64,000 nucleotides of DNA from Kaistia algarum (GTDB lineage Bacteria; Pseudomonadota; Alphaproteobacteria; Rhizobiales; Kaistiaceae): NCBI RefSeq assembly GCF_026343945.1, contig NZ_JAPKNJ010000002.1:868001-932000 (forward strand), given 5' to 3'. A model generated the notes under the pieces. That model was given only the letters and a program-made list of their open reading frames with translations. It made no database searches and was not told where the DNA came from. Of this stretch, positions 9,638 through 22,591 are shown one piece after another. A program made the translations under genes and the position numbers. Position 1 is the first letter of the stretch; each line of letters starts with the position of its first letter.

Positions 9638-10864
9638 CTAACCCACCCGAATGCGGAGCCTGTGCCCGATCGCCTCGCGCGCGATGCGGCGGCCCTCGGC
9701 ATCCATCACCAGGGCCGCGTCGATCGACGCGATGGCCGATCCGCCGAGCGAGCCCGCTGCCGCGTCCAGCGACTCTGCCACGATCGATGCAATATCGAGA
9801 AAGGCGATCTCGCCCCCGAGAAACGAATCGACGGCGACCTCATTGGCCGCATTCAATATATTGGTAGCCCAGCTTCCACTTTCCAAAGCGTAACGGGCAA
9901 GCGACAGCGCAGGAAAGCGCTGCAAATCCGGCTTTTCAAAGGTGAGGCTGCCGACTGCGGCCAGATCGAGGCGGGGCGTGGCCACCGCGCCGCGCGAGGG
10001 CCAGCCGAGGCAATGCGCAATTGGGATGCGCATGTCGGCCGCGCCGAGCTGAGCCAGGATGGAGCCGTCGCAATAGGTGATGAAGCCATGCACCACCGAT
10101 TGCGGATGGACGAGCACGTCGAGCCGCGCCGATTCGACGGCGAACAGATGATGCGCCTCTATCACCTCGAGGCCCTTGTTCATCATCGTCGCCGAATCGA
10201 TGGTGATCTTCGGTCCCATCGACCAGCGCGGATGCTTCAGCGCATCCGCGATCGTGGCGCGGCGCATCGCTTCTTCGGGCCAGGAGCGGAACGGGCCGCC
10301 GGAGGCTGTCAGCGTGATGGTCTCGACCGCCTGGGCGTTCTCCGCCTCCAGCGCCTGGAAAATCGCATTGTGTTCCGAATCGACCGGGAGGATGCGGATG
10401 CCCGCCGCCTCGGCCCGCGCCATGAACAATTCGCCCGCACAGACGAGACATTCCTTGTTGGCGAGCGCCACGTCGATCCCCGCCTCGACGGCCGCGAGTG
10501 CCGGCGCCAGACCGGCGGCGCCGACGACGGCGGCGACCACCAGATCGACCGGACGAGATGCCGCCTCGATCATCGCTGCCGACCCGGCCGCCGCCTCGAT
10601 GCCACTGCCGGCGAGCGCTTCGCGCAGCGCATCAAGCCTTGACGGGTCGTCGATCACCGCCAGCCGCGCGCCAAGGCGTCGCGCCACGGCAGCCAGTTCT
10701 TCGACGCGGCTCCGGGCGGTAACGACATCGACCTCGAACTCGCCCCGGCGCTGCAGGATGACATCCGCGACGCTGGTTCCGACGGAGCCGGTTGCGCCGA
10801 AGATCGACACGGTGCGGACCGCCGACTGCCGGCGCCTTGAATCGACGGGGGCCGGGCTTTTCAC
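9638..10864 (-). CDS. dxr: 1-deoxy-D-xylulose-5-phosphate reductoisomerase
   Basis: A 408-aa enzyme of the MEP isoprenoid pathway that converts DXP to MEP with NADPH. The NADPH-binding FGATGSVG motif is near the N-terminus; ALANKECLVCAG, PVDSEHNAIFQ and TASGGPFR carry the metal and substrate ligands. No ATG lies near the homologous N-terminus. The best start is GTG at 10864, which overlaps the cdsA stop codon as GTGA, giving a normal family length. The much longer open frame upstream is a shadow of cdsA. Confidence 0.94.
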   Translation of the reverse strand: MKSPAPVDSRRRQSAVRTVSIFGATGSVGTSVADVILQRRGEFEVDVVTARSRVEELAAVARRLGARLAVIDDPSRLDALREALAGSGIEAAAGSAAMIEAASRPVDLVVAAVVGAAGLAPALAAVEAGIDVALANKECLVCAGELFMARAEAAGIRILPVDSEHNAIFQALEAENAQAVETITLTASGGPFRSWPEEAMRRATIADALKHPRWSMGPKITIDSATMMNKGLEVIEAHHLFAVESARLDVLVHPQSVVHGFITYCDGSILAQLGAADMRIPIAHCLGWPSRGAVATPRLDLAAVGSLTFEKPDLQRFPALSLARYALESGSWATNILNAANEVAVDSFLGGEIAFLDIASIVAESLDAAAGSLGGSAIASIDAALVMDAEGRRIAREAIGHRLRIRVG

Positions 10865-11714
10865 CAAAACAGAATTCCCATGCCGATCGCGTCCGATCCC
10901 TGATGCATCCAGCCGACGAGCAGCGCGAGGCCGCTGGCGGTAACGAGGCCATCGACGCGGTCCATCATGCCGCCATGGCCGGGAATGATGGCGCTCGAAT
11001 CCTTGCGGCCAAAGCGGCGCTTCAGCGCCGATTCGCCGAGATCTCCCGCCTGGGAGGCGAGCGAGAGCAGGACCAGCAGGACGACGAGGCCGCCGCTCCA
11101 CGGCACGCCGAGCCAAAGCGCCACGGCCAGGGCCAGGAGCACGCCGCCGGTCAGCCCGCCGATGGCTCCAGACCAGGTCTTCTTCGGCGAGACGCGCGTC
11201 CATAGCTTCGGCCCACCAATCGACCGGCCGGCGAAATAGGCGAAGGAATCGCTGGCCCAGACGACCACGAGCAGCACGATCACCGCGTCGAGGCCCGAGA
11301 CGGCGTCGCTGCGGATGGCTGCGAGCGCCACGCCGAACAGACCGGCGTAGAGCGCGCCGGCCGCCAGCCAGGTCGACCGCGCCATGAGACCGGCGGCGAG
11401 TACGGATAGACCGACGAGGCCGAGCCCGGCCGCCGGTGTCCAGAGGCCCGCCACCAGCGCCGCGGCGGCGATCGCGACCAATGTCAGAAGGACGGCCGGA
11501 TCTTCCGGCAGCAGACGCTCGGAGCGGCCGATCACCAGCGCCCACTCCGCGAACACGATGGCGGCGACGAGCGCCGCCAGGCCATAGGCCGGAAGGCCGC
11601 CCCACCAGGCGCCGAACAGAGCGACCGGGATCAGCACGAGGGACGAGCCGAGGCGCAGCGGCAAATCGCTGCGGTTCAGCTTTTGCGGGCTTTCCGGCGC
11701 CGGATCGGCGGCCT

Positions 11715-11718
<4 letters not shown>
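10861..11718 (-). CDS. cdsA: Phosphatidate cytidylyltransferase
   Basis: A 285-aa polytopic membrane enzyme that makes CDP-diacylglycerol from phosphatidate and CTP. The C-terminal CDP-alcohol signature region is clear ([12 protein letters not shown], then [13 protein letters not shown] and [11 protein letters not shown]). I chose the TTG at 11718 because GGAGGGGG lies just before it and it overlaps the uppS stop as TTGA, so translation is coupled. The upstream open frame is a shadow of uppS. Confidence 0.94.
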
Positions 11719-12500
<782 letters not shown>

Positions 12501-12527
12501 GGGCCCTGTCCTGTCGCCAATGCCTGC

Positions 12528-13073
12528 CTAGACCTGGAGAATCTCCGCCTCTTTTGCGGCAAGAATCGTTTCGATCTCGGCAATCGACTCGTCGGTCAGC
12601 TTCTGGATCCGGTCGGTCAGGCGGCGCGACTCGTCCTCGCCGAGGCCGTCGGCTTCGCTCTTCTTCAGCATGTCCATGCCGTCGCGGCGCACATGGCGAA
12701 TGGCAACGCGCGCGCCCTCGGCATATTTATGCGCGACCTTGACGAATTCCTTGCGGCGCTCCGTGTTGAGCTCAGGGATCGGGATGCGGAACACGGCACC
12801 CTCGACGATCGGATTGAGCCCAAGGCTCGATTCCCGGATCGCCTTCTCGACCGCCTGCGCCGTTCCCCGGTCCCAGACCTGGACCGTGATCATTCTCGGC
12901 TCGGGCACGTTGACGGTGGCGAGCTGGTTCAGCGGCATGGTCGAGCCATAGACGTTGACCGTGATCGGGTCGAGCATGCTCGAAGAGGCGCGACCGGTGC
13001 GCAACCCGGCGAGTTCGCCCTTGAACGCGGTGATGGCGCCGTTCATGCGGCGGCTCAGATCGTCCAGATTCAT
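12528..13073 (-). CDS. frr: Ribosome recycling factor
   Basis: A 181-aa all-helical plus beta-barrel protein that, with EF-G, splits the post-termination ribosome. The N-terminal block [17 protein letters not shown] and the C-terminal [19 protein letters not shown] are diagnostic. It is a few residues shorter than the usual 185, without any missing motif. It follows pyrH after 45 bases, as in most bacteria. Confidence 0.97.
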   Translation of the reverse strand: MNLDDLSRRMNGAITAFKGELAGLRTGRASSSMLDPITVNVYGSTMPLNQLATVNVPEPRMITVQVWDRGTAQAVEKAIRESSLGLNPIVEGAVFRIPIPELNTERRKEFVKVAHKYAEGARVAIRHVRRDGMDMLKKSEADGLGEDESRRLTDRIQKLTDESIAEIETILAAKEAEILQV

Positions 13074-13118
13074 GACTTCCTCTTCTTCTTGCGCCCGCGG
13101 GCGGACGAGCGTCGGCAG

Positions 13119-13841
13119 CTATTCGTCGGCGATGACCGTAGCGCGGCCCCTGCCGCACAACACGTCGACAAACGCGCCCGGCTCCTTGATCGAGAACACG
13201 ATTAGCGGAATATGATTGTCACGGGCAAGCGCCACGGCGGCGGCATCCATGACCTGCAAGCCCCGGCCCAGTACCTCGGCATGCGATATGCGATCGAATC
13301 GCACCGCATTGGGGTCTTTCTTCGGGTCGGCAGAATAGACGCCGTCGACATTGGTACCCTTCAAAATGGCGTCGCAGCCCATTTCGGCAGCGCGCAGCGC
13401 CGCACCCGAATCCGTCGTGAAGAAAGGGTTGCCCGTGCCGCCTGCGAACAGGACAACACGGCCGCGCTTCAGCGCCCGTTCGGCGCGCTGCTGCGAGAAG
13501 GTCTCGCAGATGGTCGGCATGGGCACTGCCGAGAAGATGCGCGACGAGATCCCCTGTCGCTCCAGCCCCTCATGCAGGCCGATCGCGTTCATGACCGTCG
13601 CGAGCATGCCCATATGGTCGCCGGCGACGCGGTTGCCGCCCGCATTCGCGATCGACATGCCGCGGAAGATGTTGCCGCCGCCGACAACCAGCCCGACTTC
13701 GACGCCGAGAGCCACCGCCTCGCCGATCTCACCGGCGATGCGGCCCACCATGGCCTCGTCGATGCCGAAAGGCTGCGATCCGAGCAGCGCTTCGCCCGAG
13801 ACCTTGAGCAGCACACGTCGATAGAGGGCCGGCGCCGCCAT
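13119..13841 (-). CDS. pyrH: UMP kinase
   Basis: A 240-aa hexameric amino acid kinase-fold enzyme that phosphorylates UMP to UDP. The phosphate-binding KVSGEALLG at the N-terminus, VVGGGNIFRG, and the FAGGTGNPFFTTDSGAALRA segment identify it. It lies between tsf and frr. A GC-rich hairpin without a U-tract precedes it. Confidence 0.97.
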   Translation of the reverse strand: MAAPALYRRVLLKVSGEALLGSQPFGIDEAMVGRIAGEIGEAVALGVEVGLVVGGGNIFRGMSIANAGGNRVAGDHMGMLATVMNAIGLHEGLERQGISSRIFSAVPMPTICETFSQQRAERALKRGRVVLFAGGTGNPFFTTDSGAALRAAEMGCDAILKGTNVDGVYSADPKKDPNAVRFDRISHAEVLGRGLQVMDAAAVALARDNHIPLIVFSIKEPGAFVDVLCGRGRATVIADE

Positions 13842-13883
13842 GGGGTTCTCCTGCGATTGAAACTGGGCGCATCCCGATACACG

Positions 13884-13914
13884 AAGGGCGCCGGAATGTC
13901 ATCCCGGCGCCCTT
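13884..13914 (-). terminator. Hairpin between tsf and pyrH
   Basis: An 11-bp perfect inverted repeat (13884-13894 with 13904-13914, 9-nt loop) lies in the 104-base tsf-pyrH gap. No T-run follows on the minus strand, so it may be a partial attenuator or an RNA-stabilising 3' end for tsf rather than a full terminator. Confidence 0.5.
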
Positions 13915-13945
13915 GCGAAAGGTGTTAAAGCGTTCGTTCAGAAGC

Positions 13946-14872
13946 TTATTTCTTGCCCGCAGCGGCAGCAACCTCGGCCGCGAAATCGGTCTCTTCCTTC
14001 TCGACGCCGTCGCCGAGACGGAAGATCGCGAAGCCCGTCAGCTGTATCGGCGCACCGACATCGGCTTCCGCCGCCTTGACCGCCTTCTCGACCGTCAGGT
14101 CGGGATTGATGACGAAAGCCTGCGAGAGCAGGACGACTTCCTCATAGAACTTGCGGACGCGGCCCTCGACCATCTTCTCGATGATCGCTTCGGGCTTGCC
14201 CGATTCGCGCGCCTGGTCGGCATAGACGGCGCGCTCGCGCGCCACCACGGCCGGGTCGAGTTCCTCGGTCTTCAGCGCCAGCGGATTGGTCGCGGCGATG
14301 TGCATGGCGATCTGCCGGCCGAGCGCCAGCAGCTTGTCCTTGTCGCCCGTCGATTCGAGGCCGACGAGCACGCCGATCTTGCCGAGGCCGGGAGCGGTCG
14401 CCGAATGGACATAGGTCGCGACCACGCCGTTCGAGACGGCGAGGCTCGCCGTGCGGCGCAAATTCATGTTCTCGCCGATCGTCGCCACCGCCTCGGTGAT
14501 CGTATCGGCGACGGACTTGCCGGACGCGGGATGCGTCGCCGCCGCTACGGATTCGAGCGTCCCGTCGGTGCCCAGCGCCGCCTTGGCGACGTTCAGGACG
14601 AGCTGCTGGAACTCGGCATTGCGCGCCACGAAATCGGTCTCGGAATTGAGTTCGACGACGACGGCCTTGCCGTCGACGGAGGCAACGCCGATCAGGCCTT
14701 CGGCTGCAACGCGGCCGGCCTTCTTGGCGGCCTTGGCGAGGCCCTTGGTGCGCAGCCAGTCGATGGCGGCCTCGATATCGCCCGCCGTCTCCGACAGGGC
14801 CGCCTTGCAATCCATCATGCCCGCGCCGGTCTTTTCGCGCAGGTCCTTCACCATCGAAGCGGAAATGGTCAT
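13946..14872 (-). CDS. tsf: Translation elongation factor Ts
   Basis: A 308-aa guanine-nucleotide exchange factor for EF-Tu. The N-terminal UBA-like domain carries [19 protein letters not shown], and the second signature [14 protein letters not shown] follows at about residue 75. Length is normal. It lies downstream of rpsB as in nearly all bacteria, separated from it by a strong hairpin. Confidence 0.97.
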   Translation of the reverse strand: MTISASMVKDLREKTGAGMMDCKAALSETAGDIEAAIDWLRTKGLAKAAKKAGRVAAEGLIGVASVDGKAVVVELNSETDFVARNAEFQQLVLNVAKAALGTDGTLESVAAATHPASGKSVADTITEAVATIGENMNLRRTASLAVSNGVVATYVHSATAPGLGKIGVLVGLESTGDKDKLLALGRQIAMHIAATNPLALKTEELDPAVVARERAVYADQARESGKPEAIIEKMVEGRVRKFYEEVVLLSQAFVINPDLTVEKAVKAAEADVGAPIQLTGFAIFRLGDGVEKEETDFAAEVAAAAGKK

Positions 14873-14902
14873 CGTCTGCCTCGTTTCTCTCTCTTTAACA
14901 AA

Positions 14903-14927
14903 CAGCCGGGCGTCAGGCGCCCGGCTG
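14903..14927 (-). terminator. Hairpin/attenuator between rpsB and tsf
   Basis: A 10-bp perfect stem (14903-14912 with 14918-14927, 5-nt loop) is followed on the minus strand by TTTGTTAAAGAG. It lies in the 105-base gap after the rpsB stop. Similar partial terminators between rpsB and tsf are known in other bacteria; I infer that it tunes S2 against EF-Ts output. Confidence 0.65.
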
Positions 14928-14977
14928 CGTGATGTACGATCGGGAAGCGCCGCCCCGGGCGGCGCAGCCTCTGCCTA

Positions 14978-15778
14978 TCAGGCGGCTGTCGCCTGGTCGG
15001 CCGGAACTTCTTCAGCCGGGATCTCCTCGGCGGGAAGGACGTCCTCATAGACGTCTTCCTGCGCGCCGAGATCGATGCCCGCATGGCCGGACGCACGCGA
15101 GATGCCGTCGAGCGCGGCGCGGGCGATCAGATCGCCATACAGCGTCAGTGCACGGCCGGCGTCGTCATTGCCGGGGATCGGATAGTTGATGCCGTCCGGA
15201 TCCGAATTCGAATCGATGATCGCGGCGACCGGGATGTGGAGGCGGCGCGCCTCCTGGATGGCGAGCGCCTCCTTGTTGGTGTCGATCACGAAGAGAAGGT
15301 CGGGAATGCCGCCCATGTCCTTGATACCGCCGAGGGCGTTCTCGAGCTTGTCGCGCTCGCGCGACAGCGTCAGACGCTCCTTCTTCGTCAGGCCCTGCAC
15401 GTCCGAGGACAGCAGTTCGTCGAGGTGACGCAGGCGCTGGATCGAATGCGAGATCGTCTTCCAGTTGGTCAGCATGCCGCCGAGCCAGCGGGAATTCACA
15501 TAATACTGCGCGCAACGCTTCGCCGCATCCGCGACCGGATCGGAAGCCTGGCGCTTGGTGCCGACGAACAGCACGCGGCCGCCGCCAGCGACCGTGTCGC
15601 TCACGGCCTGCAGGGCGCGATGCAGCAGCGGAACCGTCTGCGCGAGGTCGATGATGTGGATGTTGTTGCGCACGCCATAGAGATACGGCGCCATCTTCGG
15701 ATTCCAGCGGTGCTTCTGGTGACCGAAATGAACGCCGGCTTCGAGAAGCTGGCGCATGGAGAAATCAGGAACTGCCAT
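14978..15778 (-). CDS. rpsB: 30S ribosomal protein S2
   Basis: A 266-aa S2 protein. The N-terminus ([22 protein letters not shown]) and the IDLAQT and FVGTKRQA blocks are diagnostic. An acidic alanine-rich C-terminal tail of about 25 residues ([13 protein letters not shown]) extends beyond the core, as in many alphaproteobacteria. It is the first gene of the long minus-strand run and has a good promoter and a structured leader upstream. Confidence 0.98.
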   Translation of the reverse strand: MAVPDFSMRQLLEAGVHFGHQKHRWNPKMAPYLYGVRNNIHIIDLAQTVPLLHRALQAVSDTVAGGGRVLFVGTKRQASDPVADAAKRCAQYYVNSRWLGGMLTNWKTISHSIQRLRHLDELLSSDVQGLTKKERLTLSRERDKLENALGGIKDMGGIPDLLFVIDTNKEALAIQEARRLHIPVAAIIDSNSDPDGINYPIPGNDDAGRALTLYGDLIARAALDGISRASGHAGIDLGAQEDVYEDVLPAEEIPAEEVPADQATAA

Positions 15779-15793
15779 TCTTTATCGTCCTTT

Positions 15794-15840
15794 ACCGGTT
15801 AGCCTCCGCGGGGAAAGCCGGATGGAAATCCGGCACCGGT
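15794..15840 (-). promoter_or_regulatory. Structured 5' leader of rpsB
   Basis: The rpsB leader holds a nested structure: two ACCGGT hexamers (15835-15840 and 15794-15799), which can pair with each other, enclose a perfect 7-bp hairpin (15828-15834 with 15817-15823, 4-nt loop). It ends 15 bases before the rpsB ATG. S2 represses its own mRNA in other bacteria, so this is a plausible S2-binding site, by inference only. Confidence 0.45.
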
Positions 15841-15898
15841 GGGTTTCGACGAACGCAAAGCGCCGCCGGAGCCCGAGCCCCACGTGTGGAATGCGCGC

Positions 15899-15927
15899 CT
15901 TATAGTCGGGCGGGGGCGAAAGGGCAA
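15899..15927 (-). promoter_or_regulatory. Probable rpsB promoter
   Basis: On the minus strand, TTGCCC (15927-15922) and TATAAG (15904-15899) are separated by exactly 17 bases. This gives a start near 15891 and a leader of about 110 bases before rpsB, which fits the position of the leader hairpins. Confidence 0.6.
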
Positions 15928-16052
15928 GCTTGACGTTCCAGGCGCCGCTCCTCATCGTGGCTTCGAGGCGGAGGGCTTCCGAATTCGGCCGAACCGCCTG
16001 CCCGCCGGGGAAGGGCAATTTCAATGTCGCAGCGTTGCGGGACGATGGCTGC

Positions 16053-17288
16053 ATGAGTTCGTTGCCGCCTGCACCGGCCGAGATCCGCTCGACGGATCCA
16101 AGGATCGACACGCTGACGTCGCTGCGGTTCTTCGCGGCGATCGCGATCGTCATCCACCATCTGCGCGATTTCGGCTTCACGACGCCGTTCCTGAGCCGCC
16201 TGCCACTCGACAATGGCGTCTCCTTCTTCTTCGTCCTGTCGGGCTTCGTGATGTTCTTCGTCTATGGCAGCCTGCAGGGCGCCGCCGATCGCAAATCCTA
16301 TCTGGCCGCCCGCGTGGCCCGGATCTATCCGCTGCACTGGCTGACCTTTGCCCTGCTGTTCCTGTTGCTGGACGGAAATCCCGGAAGCTATGGAGCCGAG
16401 CAGAAGAGCCCGTTTGTCGGCGGCTTGAATTTGCTGCTGTTGCAGGCTTGGGTACCGGCACAAAGCTACTTCTGGTCGTTCAATGGCGTCAGTTGGACGA
16501 TCTCTGCCGAGATGTTCTTCTACGTCGCCTTCCTGCTCCTCGTCATACGGTTTGAGCGCAGCTGGCACTACAAGCTCATCCTGAGTGCCCTACCGGTCGT
16601 CGCCCTCTGCATGCTGGGCGATGCCATGGGACTGGATCCGCGCGAGGTCGCCAACGACCAGATCAGCACGGCGGGACTGCTTTACATCAACCCGCTGGCC
16701 CGATTGTTCGAATTTGTGCTCGGCATGTGCATCGCGCTGCTGTTCAACCGGCTTCGCTCCGGATGGCAGCCCGGCCGACGCATTGCGACCGCCATGGAAG
16801 TCGCCGTTCTGCTGCTGTTCGCCGCGAACGCATGGCTCATCCAGCCGATGGCCATCTGGGTGTTCCAGAACATCAGTCCTTCCGCTGCCGTCTGGATCAT
16901 TCATGGCGGGGGCATATGCCTTTCGACGGCCCTCCTCATTCTCGTCTTCGCCTTCCAGAAAGGCTGGTTGTCCGCGATGCTGCTGAAGAAGCCGCTCGTG
17001 CTGCTCGGCGAGATTTCGTTCTCGATTTACATGATCCACCAGATCCTGCTGCGGTCCTATGCGGTGCATATCGGATGGTTTGAAGGGTTGTCGCCTATGG
17101 CGTTGGTGCCGCTGTATTTCGCCACCTTGTTAATCGTATCCGCCCTGCTCTGGCGGTTCTTCGAAGTCCCGTCCCGCAACCTCCTGCGCAAGGCCTATGC
17201 CCGCAGAGCCGGCAATCTCCGAAAACACTCAGCCGAATCGTCCGCCGCAGCACCGATCTCCCCGCCGGCCGGTGGCCGCGGGTCTTGA
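16053..17288 (+). CDS. Acyltransferase 3 family membrane protein
   Basis: A 411-aa polytopic protein of the acyltransferase 3 (OafA/NodX/ExoZ) family, which moves acyl groups to surface glycans or other extracytoplasmic acceptors. The N-terminal LRFFAAIAIVIHHLRDFGF contains the conserved His of the family, followed by FFVLSGFVM and RVARIYPLHWL. About ten membrane helices follow. I chose the ATG at 16053 (MSSLPPAP); the open frame extends further upstream without family similarity. It is divergent from rpsB and stands alone, so its acceptor cannot be named. Confidence 0.88.
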   Translation: MSSLPPAPAEIRSTDPRIDTLTSLRFFAAIAIVIHHLRDFGFTTPFLSRLPLDNGVSFFFVLSGFVMFFVYGSLQGAADRKSYLAARVARIYPLHWLTFALLFLLLDGNPGSYGAEQKSPFVGGLNLLLLQAWVPAQSYFWSFNGVSWTISAEMFFYVAFLLLVIRFERSWHYKLILSALPVVALCMLGDAMGLDPREVANDQISTAGLLYINPLARLFEFVLGMCIALLFNRLRSGWQPGRRIATAMEVAVLLLFAANAWLIQPMAIWVFQNISPSAAVWIIHGGGICLSTALLILVFAFQKGWLSAMLLKKPLVLLGEISFSIYMIHQILLRSYAVHIGWFEGLSPMALVPLYFATLLIVSALLWRFFEVPSRNLLRKAYARRAGNLRKHSAESSAAAPISPPAGGRGS

Positions 17289-18084
17289 GACAATCGAAGA
17301 GGTCGCGCGGGGCGGCCGGGCGTCGGCGCAGGAGCGGCGCGCCGGCGTAAGATTGAATGGAGTGGGTTGCTCCGACCGCTTCTCTCCGGCGGTCCGGCGC
17401 CCCGCGCGCGGCAGGTGTTCCAGCCTCGCGAAATGGACCCTGGGCGTTGCTTTGCCTTCGGCCGCCTGGCGACGAATTCCGCGCCCGAACCCTTGTCCGA
17501 TCCGAACGCCGCCGCTGTCCCGACGTCACGGGACAGGCGCATCTCGCTTCAGCCGCCGGAAGGTGAAGGCTCGTTACACCTCGCCAGCCGGCCCGCCACA
17601 TCCCCGCCCGCGCCGCGGAACGACCGGTTCGCCCTCTTCGATGGGCGGAGACAACCGGACTATACTCCAGGTTGTGGTATGCGGGGACAGATTTCTTTTC
17701 GGAGGCGTCGACAAGCCGGAACCGTCCCTCCTTCTCCCTCCCCCTTTCGGGGAGGGTCGGGGTGGGGGTACCGGCTCCGGTGCCGGGAGTGGGTGGCAGA
17801 CAAAGCAAGGCAATTTCCGGAGAGACCTCGCCGGTACGCCCTCCCTACCCCTCCCCGCAAGGGGGAGGGAATCCGCATTGTTTCTGAGAGCGAGACCGAC
17901 GACGGGTGCCAAGGCCGCTTCCGCGGCTCCGACCCTGCGCGCCAGGACTAGACCGAGCCATCACCAGCCACGCTCGGCGGCTCTCGACAGCCATCGCGTC
18001 CCTGGCCCAGGAGCATCGGCGCGCCATGGCGGCCGCGCCGCCTCGCCGCTATGCTCCTCCGGCCTTTCGTGCGGGGAGCCTCAT
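17289..18084 (+). other. Non-coding stretch with palindromic repeats
   Basis: No credible gene is visible in these 796 bases: open frames in all directions are short on motifs and rich in Arg, Ala and Pro, as expected of GC-rich shadow frames. It holds the REPIN-like pair at 17736-17869 and, near the right end, an imperfect hairpin closed by AGGAGCAT (18009-18016) and ATGCTCCT (18051-18058), which lies just before the next gene's start. Confidence 0.6.
17736..17869. repeat. REPIN-like inverted pair of palindromic repeats
   Basis: Two palindromes of the form CCCTCCCC-N5-GGGGAGGG (17736-17756 and 17849-17869) face each other. Their inner flanks are also complementary: GGTCGGGGTGGGGGTACCGGC after the first copy pairs imperfectly with GCCGGTACGCCCTCCCTACC before the second. 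The whole 134 bases can fold into one long hairpin. A single copy of the same palindrome recurs at 34818-34838. Confidence 0.75.
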
Positions 18085-18648
18085 TTGGACACGTTTCGTT
18101 GGATCGCCGTCGTCTTCTCGATGATCCTCGGGCTCGGGGTTGCACGGCTGCTGACCTCGGGGGCGGCGGTGTTTCGCGCCCGCCGCCGCGCCGAGATCGA
18201 CTGGATCCCGCTCGTCTGGGCCGGCTTCATCTTCCTGCAGCAGATCACCTTCTGGTGGAGCCTCGAGGAACTGGCGACCATGATGCCGAAATGGACATTT
18301 GGCAGCTTCCTGTTGCTGGTCGGGCTGGTGCTCGCTCTGTTCCTGGCCGCGGCGCTGATCCTGCCACCTTCCGAAATCGCCGAAGGGGAGAGCCTTCGCC
18401 GCTATTTCGAGGCTGACGGCCGCTGGAGCCTCATCGCGGTGGCCGTCTTCAATGGTCTTGCCCTCCTCATCAACCTTCTCTTCTGGGGCACGCCCGTCCT
18501 TTCGGCGGCGACGTTTCTCAACCTCGCGCTCGGCCTGCTGCCGATCCTGGTCTTTGCCGGCTCCCGGCGCGTCCAGATGCTTGGCACGGTGCTCTATGTG
18601 CCGGTCGGTCTCTATGCCGCGGCGCAATTGCTGCCGACGAGCTATTGA
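18085..18648 (+). CDS. Hypothetical multi-pass membrane protein
   Basis: A 187-aa protein of unknown function with about five or six hydrophobic helices (RWIAVVFSMILGLGVARLL; FLLLVGLVLALFLAAALIL; LIAVAVFNGLALLINLLFW; two more near the C-terminus). No catalytic motif is visible. The start is TTG at 18085: GGGGAG lies 6 bases before it, and translation from it gives the natural N-terminus DTFRWIAVVFS. The open frame continues upstream through the repeat region but is not coding there. It is convergent with dnaE. Confidence 0.7.
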   Translation: MDTFRWIAVVFSMILGLGVARLLTSGAAVFRARRRAEIDWIPLVWAGFIFLQQITFWWSLEELATMMPKWTFGSFLLLVGLVLALFLAAALILPPSEIAEGESLRRYFEADGRWSLIAVAVFNGLALLINLLFWGTPVLSAATFLNLALGLLPILVFAGSRRVQMLGTVLYVPVGLYAAAQLLPTSY

Positions 18649-18654
18649 GGCCGC

Positions 18655-22131
<3,477 letters not shown>

Positions 22132-22258
22132 GGCTCGTCTCCCGCCGCGCCCGCCCGACTCGGGGGCCGCCTAGTGCCCCATTCTCCCGCCCAGACGCTC
22201 CATAGTCCACGGCCAACGCCGTGGCCCATCGTCGCCTGTGGAGAACGGAAGACGCAGC

Positions 22259-22357
22259 TCAGACGAGGCGGGCGACGAGATCCGACCAGAGCGTAACGGT
22301 CGCCACAAACGAAGCGAGAACGACGAGAGCGGCGGCATCGCGAAGCAAGATCGACAT
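22259..22357 (-). CDS. 32-residue single-pass membrane peptide
   Basis: A short ORF upstream of dnaE, on the same strand, encodes MSILLRDAAALVVLASFVAT followed by a Trp, acidic and Arg tail. It is one hydrophobic helix with a positive residue before it and polar ends. AGGGGA lies about 7 bases before the ATG, a good ribosome site. It starts 226 bases upstream of the dnaE start and ends 127 bases before it. Function is unknown; the helix and ribosome site argue for a real microprotein rather than chance. Confidence 0.6.
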   Translation of the reverse strand: MSILLRDAAALVVLASFVATVTLWSDLVARLV

Positions 22358-22448
22358 CGGCTTATCCCCTGAATTCACATCGATATCCCCATATGTTCAT
22401 GTTTTGTTCTTTTCGTCAACAGCCGGGATTTAGGGGTAGTGTCTCAGT

Positions 22449-22477
22449 TTGGAATTCTAGTAGACTCGCGCTATAGT
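22449..22477 (+). promoter_or_regulatory. Sigma-70-like promoter of the tRNA-like RNA gene
   Basis: TTGGAA (22449-22454) and TATAGT (22472-22477) are separated by 17 bases. The predicted start, about 22484, coincides with the first base of a perfect hairpin. No protein gene starts downstream on this strand, so the promoter most likely serves the RNA gene. Confidence 0.65.
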
Positions 22478-22517
22478 TGCTGCGTCGTGCGAACACGACC
22501 TGCCTCGAAAGGCTGTT

Positions 22518-22591
22518 GCAGTGGTAGCTCAGGTGGATAGAGCGCCCGCCTGCTAAGCGAGAGGACGCGGGTTCGAGTCCCGCCTACTCTC
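22518..22591 (+). tRNA. tRNA-like element, anticodon GCU, without the serine long variable arm
   Basis: The cloverleaf has a D-stem GCTC/GAGC (22527-22530, 22540-22543). The anticodon stem CCCGC/GCGAG has one C-A mismatch, and the loop CTGCTAA gives anticodon GCT (22552-22554). The variable loop is 5 nt and the T-arm is a perfect GCGGG-TTCGAGT-CCCGC (22567-22583). The acceptor stem pairs 22518-22524 with 22584-22590, with one C-C mismatch and two G-T pairs. CCA is not encoded. GCU is a serine anticodon, but genuine tRNA-Ser has a long variable arm, so this may be a pseudo-tRNA or a regulatory mimic. Confidence 0.55.

Noticed and set aside
17095..17808. 237-codon minus-strand open frame in the repeat-rich gap
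   Set aside because: It runs through the end of the acyltransferase gene and a REP palindrome, has no motif, and has shadow-like composition.
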